In this document: in pieces, positions 1-5,530 of the stretch
How positions within the stretch are numbered: the stretch's first letter is position 1
How the letters are laid out: each line of letters begins with the position of its first letter
NCBI GenBank assembly: GCA_002791255.1
Contig: PFWS01000012.1
Span: forward strand, 1-5,885
Direction: 5' to 3'
From: Candidatus Uhrbacteria bacterium CG_4_9_14_3_um_filter_36_7
GTDB lineage: Bacteria > Patescibacteriota > Patescibacteriia > UBA9934 > GWF2-40-263
Length of the DNA: 5,885 nt
Notes under the pieces: generated by a model
Told to the model about the DNA's origin: nothing
The model's input: the letters and a program-made list of their open reading frames with translations, nothing else
Databases searched by the model: none
Position numbers and translations under genes: made by a program

Positions 1-538
1 CAGTAAATTCATTGCGTTTAGTCATTACTTGTTCAATGGTTAAATGAGAAAGCTCAGAAACACGTAGCCCTGTTGAAAACAATGCTTCTAAAATACTTTT
101 ATCGCGCAAGGCAGTAATTGATAATTTATCCAGGGGGTTTTTTGTTTTAATTGGTGCTTCAAGAAATCGTGAAAGTTCTTCTTCTTCTAAAAATTCTACG
201 CTTCTTATTGAAGATTTAGCTAATTCTATTTTTTCTGGAGCTAAACTTTGTATATCTTGTTTTGCCAAATATTTTAAAAAAGACCGCAACGCAATTAAAT
301 GATAATTTTGAGTATTTTTCTTAATAGTTGGTTCAAAACGACCAATAAGCGAACGATTAAGCCAAAGTCGAAATCTATGAATAAGATCGGGTGTTATATC
401 TTGAACCGCAGGATGTTTGGCCCAAGTTGCAAATCGGCGCAAATAAAAATCATAATTTTGAATGGTTTTGCGCGATCGACCCTTTTCAATCTCAAGATAT
501 TCTAGGAAGGTAGTAATATACTGATTAAGAGTAGGCAT
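1..538 (-). CDS. Xer-type tyrosine recombinase, N-terminal part (runs off left edge)
   Basis: The reading frame runs leftward from an ATG at 538-536 and stays open for 179 codons to the window edge, so the C-terminus is missing. Residues 1-100 resemble the SAM-like core-binding domain of phage-integrase/Xer proteins, with an early YLEIEKGRSRKTIQNY stretch and a later LRSFLKYL helix. The catalytic domain begins near residue 112. The motif LFSTGLRVSEL at 153-163 carries the first catalytic arginine, R159. The remaining catalytic residues, including the nucleophilic tyrosine, would lie outside the window. The family usually has about 300 residues. Such enzymes resolve chromosome dimers at dif sites (XerC/XerD/XerA) or integrate mobile DNA. 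No tRNA, attachment repeat or phage gene is nearby, which favours a housekeeping Xer role, but the sequence does not decide between subtypes. Confidence 0.93.
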   Translation of the reverse strand, partial: MPTLNQYITTFLEYLEIEKGRSRKTIQNYDFYLRRFATWAKHPAVQDITPDLIHRFRLWLNRSLIGRFEPTIKKNTQNYHLIALRSFLKYLAKQDIQSLAPEKIELAKSSIRSVEFLEEEELSRFLEAPIKTKNPLDKLSITALRDKSILEALFSTGLRVSELSHLTIEQVMTKRNEFT

Positions 539-545
539 AGATAAT

Positions 546-574
546 ATTATACGACACTTATTTTTTTCTGACGA
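546..574 (-). promoter_or_regulatory. Candidate promoter for the recombinase gene (leaderless)
   Basis: On the minus strand a perfect TATAAT lies at 551-546, with a 4/6 -35 match (TCGTCA) at 574-569 and a 17-nt spacer. Only seven bases separate the -10 box from the ATG at 538, so a normally placed transcription start would fall at or next to the start codon and the mRNA would be leaderless. The -35 box is weak, and AT-rich DNA produces TATAAT by chance. Confidence 0.5.
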
Positions 575-577
575 TCA

Positions 578-606
578 TTGACGAATAGCTATGTTTTTGC
601 TATTAT
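578..606 (+). promoter_or_regulatory. rpsO promoter
   Basis: TTGACG at 578-583 and TATTAT at 601-606 are separated by exactly 17 nt. Each box has five of six consensus bases. Transcription would start near 612-614, about 75 nt before the rpsO start codon. The promoter sits back to back with the putative recombinase promoter, the two -35 boxes being only 3 nt apart. Confidence 0.75.
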
Positions 607-612
607 AAAAGT

Positions 613-686
613 AATAATTCTTGATCGACATGTTTCTTGGAAAAGGATTGAGCCCCTTTTCTCGGACATGCCTTTTTAGCCTTTTT
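613..686 (+). promoter_or_regulatory. rpsO leader with alternative hairpins, possible S15 autoregulatory site
   Basis: Predicted leader RNA between the promoter and the S15 start. GAAAAGG (640-646) pairs perfectly with CCTTTTC (655-661). G639 and U662 extend this as a wobble next to the G640-C661 pair. An outer 5-bp helix joins CATGT (629-633) to ACATG (666-670) across an internal loop. Two tandem 9-nt copies of GCCTTTTTA (670-678 and 679-687) follow, the second ending in the A of the ATG. AAAAGG can pair with either copy instead of its local partner, which would mask the start region. S15 represses its own translation in several bacteria by binding leader RNAs, often with a G-U/G-C motif. 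Its action here is inference. Confidence 0.4.
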
Positions 687-950
687 ATGCTCAGCCAAAA
701 GCAAAAGCAAAATGTTATTAAAAAATTTCAGACGCATGAGGCAGATACAGGTTCCCCACAGGTTCAAATTGCCATCCTCACCTCTGAAATTAAAGATCTT
801 ACAAAACATCTTCGAACACACAAAAAAGATCAATCAAGTCGGCGTGGACTTATGAAGAAGGTAAGTGAACGTCGTCGTCTGCTCAAATATCTTGAACGTG
901 AAGATAAAAAATCTTTTGAGAAAATCAAAAAAGAATTAGGGTTAAAATAA
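687..950 (+). CDS. rpsO: Small ribosomal subunit protein S15 (uS15)
   Basis: Encodes 87 residues, close to the usual 88-89. S15 is a primary binder of the central domain of 16S rRNA at the h20/h21/h22 junction and forms bridge B4 with 23S rRNA. The signature stretch from H17 (HEADTGSPQVQIAILT) is followed by HLRTHKKDQSSRRGLMKKV, with T21, G22, Q27, H41, D48, S51 and Y68 at positions that contact rRNA in known S15 proteins. The ATG at 687 is chosen because it matches the length of homologous N-termini. The frame is open further upstream, to a TTG at 621, but that would add 22 unrelated residues and consume the leader. No Shine-Dalgarno lies before the ATG, which is preceded by GCCTTTTT. The gene has its own promoter and terminator. 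Confidence 0.97.
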   Translation: MLSQKQKQNVIKKFQTHEADTGSPQVQIAILTSEIKDLTKHLRTHKKDQSSRRGLMKKVSERRRLLKYLEREDKKSFEKIKKELGLK

Positions 951-988
951 AACAATCCGCCTTCTTCAAAAGGGCGGATTGTTTCTTT
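950..988 (+). terminator. Intrinsic terminator after rpsO
   Basis: A perfect 12-bp stem is formed by AAACAATCCGCC (950-961) and GGCGGATTGTTT (973-984), with a T962-G972 wobble able to extend it inward. The tail is TTTCTTTG. The stem starts on the last base of the rpsO stop codon. Only nine bases separate its base from the next ATG at 994, so read-through or partial termination would decide how much of the downstream gene is expressed from the rpsO promoter. Confidence 0.85.
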
Positions 989-993
989 GAAAT

Positions 994-1518
994 ATGATTT
1001 CAAATCCAAATCAGCGCGTGGGTGTTTTCATTGATACCCAAAATATGTATTACAGCGCGCGTAATATTCATAGTAAAAAAGTTAATTTTGGAGCGATTGT
1101 TGAAGATGCAGTAGCAAATCGAAAACTAATCCGTGCCATTGCCTATGTGGTGCGTACAAAAACCGAAGAAGAACAACCGTTCTTTGATGCACTTATTAAT
1201 CTTGGTATTGAAACACAAGAAAAAGAACTCATGGAATATACCTCTGGTCACAAAAAAGCCGATTGGGATGTTGGGCTTACTATTGATGTTGTGCGTATGC
1301 TTGATATGATTGATGTTGTTGTGCTTGTTTCTGGAGATGGAGATTATACTTATCTAGGTGAATATGTAAAAAGTCGTGGACGTATTTTTGAAGTAATGAG
1401 TTTTCGAGAAAATACCTCCACTAAATTAATTGAGACTTGCGATGTTTATGTAAATTTTTCAGCTGATAAAAAACGTTATCTTATAGCAAGTCGGAATAAA
1501 ACAGACGTTCCTATATAA
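994..1518 (+). CDS. LabA/DUF88-type NYN-domain protein, putative ribonuclease
   Basis: A 174-residue protein that is almost entirely one NYN (PIN-like) domain. The strand motif VGVFIDTQN places an acidic residue at D14 with N17 beside it. The segment KKADWDVGLTIDVV carries D90, D92 and D98. The motif VVLVSGDGDYTYL carries D115 and D117. These are the expected positions for the metal-binding acidic cluster of NYN/PIN nucleases. Proteins of the LabA-like branch are small cytoplasmic single-domain proteins, and the NYN fold is associated with RNA cleavage, but the substrate here is unknown. The gene lies between rpsO and pnp, which supports a role in RNA processing or decay by association only. 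It has no Shine-Dalgarno and no clear promoter of its own, so it may depend on read-through of the rpsO terminator. Confidence 0.9.
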   Translation: MISNPNQRVGVFIDTQNMYYSARNIHSKKVNFGAIVEDAVANRKLIRAIAYVVRTKTEEEQPFFDALINLGIETQEKELMEYTSGHKKADWDVGLTIDVVRMLDMIDVVVLVSGDGDYTYLGEYVKSRGRIFEVMSFRENTSTKLIETCDVYVNFSADKKRYLIASRNKTDVPI

Positions 1519-1545
1519 AATTTATTAATTATTTATTTTTGGATA

Positions 1546-1602
1546 TTTGGGTGAGACAGGAAGATCTCGTGTATTTTCACAAGATCTTAAGCTTCATCCA
1601 AA
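1546..1602 (+). promoter_or_regulatory. Long hairpin in the pnp leader
   Basis: An outer stem pairs 1546-1555 with 1593-1602 (10 bp, two of them G-U). After a small internal loop, an inner stem pairs AAGATCT (1561-1567) with AGATCTT (1582-1588). A single C-A mismatch follows, then GTG (1569-1571) with CAC (1578-1580), closing a 6-nt loop. The structure ends 18 nt before the pnp ATG. No continuous U-run follows its base, so it is not a typical terminator for the preceding gene. In Escherichia coli a leader stem-loop of pnp mRNA is cut by RNase III and then degraded by PNPase, giving autoregulation. This hairpin is in the right place for a similar role, which is inference. Confidence 0.5.
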
Positions 1603-1620
1603 CCATCCAATTATTTTTGT

Positions 1621-3846
1621 ATGTCTCAAAGCAAACGATTTGAAATTGAATGGGGAGGAAAAACGCTCTCTATTGAAACCGGGGTTTTTGCTCAACAAGC
1701 GAATGGAAGTTGTTTGGTTCAATATGGTGATACTGTAGTGCTTGCAACTGCCACCATGGGCGAAAGCGATCGACAAGAAATCGATTTTTTCCCTTTAATG
1801 GTTGATTATGAGGAAAAATTTTATGCAGCCGGACGCATCAAAGGAAGCCGTTTTATTAAAAGCGAAGGTAGGCCATCAGATGAAGCAATTCTTATTTCGC
1901 GTTTTATTGATCGAGCTATTCGCCCGCTTTTTTCCAAAGATCTACGGCGCGATGTCCAAATAGTCGTTACGTGCCTTGCATATGATGGAGAAAATGCCCC
2001 AGATATTATTGGATTACTAGCAGCTAGTTGTGCACTACACATAAGTGATATTCCATGGAACGGACCTATTGCTGATATACGCGTTGGACAAATTGAAGGT
2101 GAGTTTGTGATAAATCCAACTCATGAAGCTCGTAAAAAATCTCTCTTTGATTTATCTTTTGCTGGAACACCAGAAAAAATTATTATGGTAGAAGCAATAG
2201 CAAAAGAGGCAAAAGAACAAGATATTTTAAATGCGTTTTGGTTTGGACAAAAACACTTAAATAAACCAATACAGTTGCTCGAAGAAGTAAAAAAAGAAAT
2301 AGGCAAAACAAAACAAAATTTTGAAGAAGATTTTTCTGAAAAACAAAAAGAATCACTTAAACAACACAAAGAAATAGAAAATCTTATTCGACCATTTGTG
2401 GTTGAACAAACGAAAGAACATTTTTTTAAAGTCCCTCAAGCAAGTAAAGCACAGCGACGAAAAGCAAAAAACACTATTAAAACCCAAACCGAACAATTTC
2501 TAAATGAACAATCGATTGATAAAGAAATAATCGCTTCTATTCCTTTAGGAACTCTTGTTGAGAAAATCATAGAATCAGAAGTAAGCCGATCTATTTTAGA
2601 AGAAGATCACCGAGTTGATGGTCGTGGCCTTAAAGAAATTCGTCCTTTGTTTCATGAAGTTGGTATTTTGCCACGTGTACACGGATCAAGTCATTTTAAA
2701 CGAGGAGAAACACAAGTCATCTCTATTGTTACTTTAGGATCTCCTGGAGATGAACAAACGCTTGATAGTATGGAAAAAACAGGCACTAAGCGTTATATTC
2801 ACCATTATAATTTTCCTCCATTTTCTGTAGGAGAAGCCAAACCCATGCGCGGCCCAGGCAGGCGTGATATTGGTCATGGAGCGCTTGCAGAACGAGCTTT
2901 ACTTGAAATGATTCCAGATAAAGAATCGTTTCCTTATACCATACGCGTGGTGTCAGAAGTTTTGGGATCTAATGGATCAAGCTCAATGGCCTCTACTTGT
3001 GCTTCTGCTTTAGCTCTTATGGATGCTGGTGTACCCATTAAAAAAGCAGTGGCAGGAGTTGCTATGGGTCTTGCTTTTAATGAAAAAACAAACCAGTGGA
3101 AGATTATAACCGATCTTCAAGATCTTGAAGATGGGGAAGGAGGAATGGATTTTAAAATTACAGGAACAAAAGATGGAATCACTGCTATTCAAATGGATAC
3201 AAAAACCACTGGCCTTAATAAAGAAATTGTCGAACAAACAATTAAACAAGCATACGAGGGACGTCTTCAGATTCTTGAAAGTATGGAAAAAACCATTGCC
3301 TCCCCAAGAGAAGATCTTTCACCTTATGCTCCGCGTATTATCACCTTACGAATTAATCCAGAACGTATTGGAGAAATTATTGGACCTGGTGGCAAAATTA
3401 TTAATGAAATTATTTCAACCACAGGAGTACAAGGTATTGATATTGAAGATGATGGGCTTGTAATGATTACCTCGATCCAAGCAGAAGCAGCCAAAAAAGC
3501 TTATGATTGGATTAAACAGATTACCTACGAACCAAAAGTGGGGGAAATTTTCAAAGCAAAAGTAATAAAAATTATGGATTTTGGGGCATTTGTTGAGTTT
3601 CTGCCTAAACAAGAAGGGCTAGTTCATATAAGTGCTATTGCTCCGTGGCGTGTTGAAAAAGTCTCTGATATCCTACAAGTAGGTGAAGAGGTTTGGGTTA
3701 AAATTATTGGAATTGATGATATTGGCCGTGTAAATCTCTCGATGAAAGAAGCTCCTGGAAACACTTATCCAGAAGGGGAGGGGGCTTCTAAAAAAGCGCC
3801 GGGAAAAAACCAGAAACCGTTTGCGCAAAATCATCATGAAAAATAA
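1621..3846 (+). CDS. pnp: Polyribonucleotide nucleotidyltransferase (PNPase)
   Basis: A full-length 741-residue PNPase, a trimeric 3'-5' exoribonuclease that phosphorolyses RNA to nucleoside diphosphates and can run in reverse to add tails. Domains in order: RNase PH-like 1 (about 10-145, with FFPLMVDYEEKFYAAGRI), an alpha-helical linker (about 245-325), RNase PH-like 2 (about 328-460, with DGRGLKEIRPL, HYNFPPFSVGE and the phosphate-site NGSSSMAS at 451-458), KH (about 575-630, GPGG loop at 588-591), S1 (about 640-709) and a short basic tail. Catalytic D504, D510 and K512 are present (EDGEGGMDFK). One oddity is that the basic loop after GSRFIK has Ser81 where homologues usually have Arg. The ATG at 1621 gives the normal family N-terminus and has no Shine-Dalgarno. 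The 3' end overlaps the next gene by 11 nt. Confidence 0.98.
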   Translation: MSQSKRFEIEWGGKTLSIETGVFAQQANGSCLVQYGDTVVLATATMGESDRQEIDFFPLMVDYEEKFYAAGRIKGSRFIKSEGRPSDEAILISRFIDRAIRPLFSKDLRRDVQIVVTCLAYDGENAPDIIGLLAASCALHISDIPWNGPIADIRVGQIEGEFVINPTHEARKKSLFDLSFAGTPEKIIMVEAIAKEAKEQDILNAFWFGQKHLNKPIQLLEEVKKEIGKTKQNFEEDFSEKQKESLKQHKEIENLIRPFVVEQTKEHFFKVPQASKAQRRKAKNTIKTQTEQFLNEQSIDKEIIASIPLGTLVEKIIESEVSRSILEEDHRVDGRGLKEIRPLFHEVGILPRVHGSSHFKRGETQVISIVTLGSPGDEQTLDSMEKTGTKRYIHHYNFPPFSVGEAKPMRGPGRRDIGHGALAERALLEMIPDKESFPYTIRVVSEVLGSNGSSSMASTCASALALMDAGVPIKKAVAGVAMGLAFNEKTNQWKIITDLQDLEDGEGGMDFKITGTKDGITAIQMDTKTTGLNKEIVEQTIKQAYEGRLQILESMEKTIASPREDLSPYAPRIITLRINPERIGEIIGPGGKIINEIISTTGVQGIDIEDDGLVMITSIQAEAAKKAYDWIKQITYEPKVGEIFKAKVIKIMDFGAFVEFLPKQEGLVHISAIAPWRVEKVSDILQVGEEVWVKIIGIDDIGRVNLSMKEAPGNTYPEGEGASKKAPGKNQKPFAQNHHEK

Positions 3847-5149
3847 GTATTTAAATATTCCTTTAAATCACAAAACAGCCCGCTTTTCTAAGCGGGCTGT
3901 TTGGGCTTGGATAAGTATAAGCTTATTTGTTTTTTTGATTTGTTGGTTTTCTGTACACGCTTGGTTTAATCAACCAGATCTTACTTATATTCCAAAATAT
4001 ACTGAATCTATTCTTTCTTTAACTCCAACAAGATATGATTGGCCAATTTTACTAAAAGATTTTGGTTTAATCCCTTTGCTTGAAAACAGACCGGTAACGC
4101 TTACGACTATTTTTCCATTACTTAAAAACGGGAAAATCAGTCTATTTTTTTTAAAAGACGGAACGCGTGTGCTTGCAATTAAATCCAATGAAAATATTTT
4201 TTTGAATTCAACACTTAAAGAATACGGAATTTCCATTCAAGAACCAGAAAAAAATCTTTATTTTCTTTCAAATAAACCTATTTTTCTTGAAAAAAATAAA
4301 GTTTCCTTGAATCGCCCAATTTTATTTACAAGGCTTGGAACCCTTTTTTTCTTTAAAGAAAACGATATTCAAGAAGTAATAAAAATAAGAACAGATACAA
4401 ATGGTTATGCTTTTTCTCTTCCAAAAAACAGCTTAATCCTTGAATCAATTGAGCCACTTGACTGGCCAGAAACGCTTATAGCTGCTGTTCGCCTACCCAA
4501 AACCATGTTTCCATCAAACACCCATTGGTTTGAACGCATCTTTAAAAGTTATACAAACACCATGTCTCGTTTAAACACGTATATATCTTCCTTAGAATAT
4601 AAAAATGTAACTGTTCTTTTTAAAAAAAATCCATCAACGAATTATCCAGAAGTATTATTTGCTTTTTCATCAATTGAAAATACACAAACAAACACACAAG
4701 AAGTTGATAAAGCTCTTATTCAACATCTTCTTGCTATCAAACATCCGGATCAAGAATCATTCCCTATGCCAAATAATCAAAAACGTATTGAATATATTCT
4801 TCATCCAGAAAAAATAGACATTCAAGAAAAAACAGTCAATGAAACACATATTTTGTTTGGCCAATTTAAAACTTCTTTTGTGGCTATAGCAAGAAACGCT
4901 CACGAATTAATTCTTTCAACAGATGAAGAGTTGCTTAATTTGTGGATTTATAAACCAGAAGCAGATAGTTCAGAAAAAGATTGTACTAAAAATAGTATTG
5001 CCTTTATCTATCCAAATAAAATGGATAGCCTACTGTGGTCAGATTTAAATTTTAAGCAAAAAGATCATTTATTCCAATTTGTCTCATTATTCTCTAAAAT
5101 AAGCTTAAATTCAGATAAATTTAAACAAGAAATTTTATTTTGTTATTAA
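3836..5149 (+). CDS. Membrane-anchored protein of unknown function
   Basis: A 437-residue protein that I do not recognise. A basic N-terminus (K13, R16, K19, R20) precedes one hydrophobic segment at about 21-44. The rest, roughly 390 residues, is predicted to lie outside the cytoplasm. It is rich in beta-like strands, Lys, Asn and Phe, with no catalytic motif visible. A VHA sequence at 40-42 could be a signal-peptidase site, so secretion is an alternative to anchoring. The late segment HELILSTDEELL faintly recalls DUF3352-like surface proteins, but I cannot confirm this. The ATG at 3836 is chosen. A TTG at 3821 would add five residues. The start overlaps pnp by 11 nt in another frame, implying co-transcription. 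There is no Shine-Dalgarno. Codons 13-23 are written by a perfect hairpin. No terminator follows the stop. Confidence 0.8.
   Translation: MKNKYLNIPLNHKTARFSKRAVWAWISISLFVFLICWFSVHAWFNQPDLTYIPKYTESILSLTPTRYDWPILLKDFGLIPLLENRPVTLTTIFPLLKNGKISLFFLKDGTRVLAIKSNENIFLNSTLKEYGISIQEPEKNLYFLSNKPIFLEKNKVSLNRPILFTRLGTLFFFKENDIQEVIKIRTDTNGYAFSLPKNSLILESIEPLDWPETLIAAVRLPKTMFPSNTHWFERIFKSYTNTMSRLNTYISSLEYKNVTVLFKKNPSTNYPEVLFAFSSIENTQTNTQEVDKALIQHLLAIKHPDQESFPMPNNQKRIEYILHPEKIDIQEKTVNETHILFGQFKTSFVAIARNAHELILSTDEELLNLWIYKPEADSSEKDCTKNSIAFIYPNKMDSLLWSDLNFKQKDHLFQFVSLFSKISLNSDKFKQEILFCY
3873..3902 (+). terminator. Terminator-like hairpin inside the start of the downstream gene
   Basis: Bases 3873-3885 (AAACAGCCCGCTT) pair perfectly with 3890-3902 around a TTCT loop, giving 13 bp with a GC core. 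It starts 26 nt after the pnp stop codon, where a pnp terminator would be expected, and has the same AAACA...TGTTT frame as the rpsO terminator. Beyond the paired TTT the sequence is GGGCTTGG, so the U-tail is poor and termination may be partial. The same bases encode residues 13-23 of the membrane protein. It may act as an attenuator, as a 3'-end stabiliser for pnp mRNA, or both. Confidence 0.55.
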
Positions 5150-5151
5150 TC

Positions 5152-5160
5152 TGTGGATAA
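5152..5160 (-). other. Single consensus DnaA-box sequence
   Basis: TGTGGATAA on the plus strand is an exact TTATCCACA on the minus strand, the standard DnaA-box 9-mer. It lies two bases after the stop codon of the membrane protein, in very AT-rich DNA. No second box and no dnaA or dnaN gene is in view, so it may be chance. Confidence 0.25.
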
Positions 5161-5192
5161 ATAATAAATCATTAAAAATAAATAAAATAGCT

Positions 5193-5208
5193 TATTTTAG
5201 CTAAAATA
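5193..5208. promoter_or_regulatory. 16-bp perfect palindrome upstream of the ncRNA promoter
   Basis: TATTTTAGCTAAAATA is fully self-complementary with no spacer. It ends six bases before the -35 box at 5215, centred about 50 bases upstream of the predicted transcription start. That is the position of an UP element or a dimeric regulator site. An alternative 5-bp hairpin (TAGCT 5188-5192 with AGCTA 5199-5203) overlaps it but is too weak for a terminator. Confidence 0.4.
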
Positions 5209-5214
5209 GTCTTG

Positions 5215-5243
5215 TTGACTTTTAGTGTTCAAGATGGTATACT
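5215..5243 (+). promoter_or_regulatory. Strong extended -10 promoter for the structured RNA
   Basis: TTGACT (5215-5220) and TATACT (5238-5243) are separated by 17 nt, and a TG at 5235-5236 one base before the -10 makes it an extended -10 promoter. Transcription would begin near 5250. This is the best sigma-70-type promoter in the window, and it is followed by about 380 nt with no convincing coding sequence. Confidence 0.8.
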
Positions 5244-5249
5244 ATATTT

Positions 5250-5526
5250 AGTTCTTTAAAAAAGGGGTTTTATACCCGCTTCTTAACTGATCTGTTAAAG
5301 ATCGTAAAAAACAAAAACAAAAAAACTATGGTTCGCTCGCAGTTTAAGTGAGTGTTTCGCTCATCGCGAGTAAAACCAAAGATTGGTAAGAAGAAAATAC
5401 AAGATAAGTTTATATCTTGTTGAGACGTTGAGTTTTGTATATCATTAACATGATAACAAATGGTATCTAAAACCCAATGTCTCCGAGATAGATTCTTATC
5501 AACTCTCGGAGGCGACATCATTTTTT
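5250..5526 (+). ncRNA. Unrecognised multi-branched structured RNA (ncRNA or long leader)
   Basis: Predicted transcript of about 275 nt. A long-range helix P1 joins GGGTTTTATACC (5265-5276) to 5462-5475, giving 12 pairs with a two-base bulge at 5466-5467. Inside it, P2 pairs CTTCTTA (5279-5285) with TAAGAAG (5387-5393). P2 encloses a small hairpin (5289-5303), an A-rich strand (5305-5325) and a three-tier hairpin (5329-5378). Two further arms follow: ACAAGATA/TATCTTGT (5399-5406/5413-5420) and an 11-bp stem (5434-5445/5450-5460). The last arm is separated from P1 by one base. A terminator completes the unit. I see no tRNA-like end or tag as in tmRNA, no RNase P P4 sequences, no SRP domain IV and no T-box element. 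The pairing was worked out by eye. Local alternatives exist, for example GGGT/ACCC at 5265-5277. Confidence 0.6.
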
Positions 5527-5530
5527 ATTT
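5477..5530 (+). terminator. First terminator hairpin of the structured RNA
   Basis: TCCGAGA (5482-5488) pairs with TCTCGGA (5504-5510). ATGTC (5477-5481) pairs with GACAT (5514-5518) across a three-base GGC bulge. The tail is CA followed by six T, then ATTT. A shorter version with 8 bp (5481-5488/5504-5511) is also possible. It shares its 3' strand with a second terminator, so only one can form at a time. Confidence 0.7.

Noticed and set aside
299..505. 68-codon plus-strand frame opposite the recombinase
   Set aside because: It is antisense to a clearly conserved tyrosine recombinase and has no recognisable features.
621..686. 22-residue N-terminal extension of S15 from a TTG at 621
   Set aside because: S15 homologues align from the ATG at 687. 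The extension resembles no S15 protein and would cover the promoter-proximal leader.
1500..1545. Separate pnp promoter in the AT-rich stretch around TATATAAAAT
   Set aside because: There are TATAAA-like strings but no acceptable -35 at the right distance. In such AT-rich DNA they are not informative.
3125..3463. 112-codon frame within pnp on the same strand
   Set aside because: It lies wholly inside the conserved PNPase frame and has no family features.
5328..5351. Seven-codon leader peptide (MVRSQFK) inside the structured RNA
   Set aside because: The ATG is at the base of a stable hairpin and no ribosome-binding signal is present. Short frames like this are expected by chance.
5270..5521. 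83-codon open frame on the minus strand across the structured RNA
   Set aside because: The protein resembles nothing I know and has no promoter or start signal. It runs antisense through the hairpins and is probably a chance frame.
5250..5530. tmRNA, RNase P RNA, SRP RNA or 6S RNA
   Set aside because: There is no tRNA-like 3' end or tag frame, no RNase P P4 consensus, no SRP domain IV motif, and the fold is multi-branched rather than the single bulged rod of 6S RNA.
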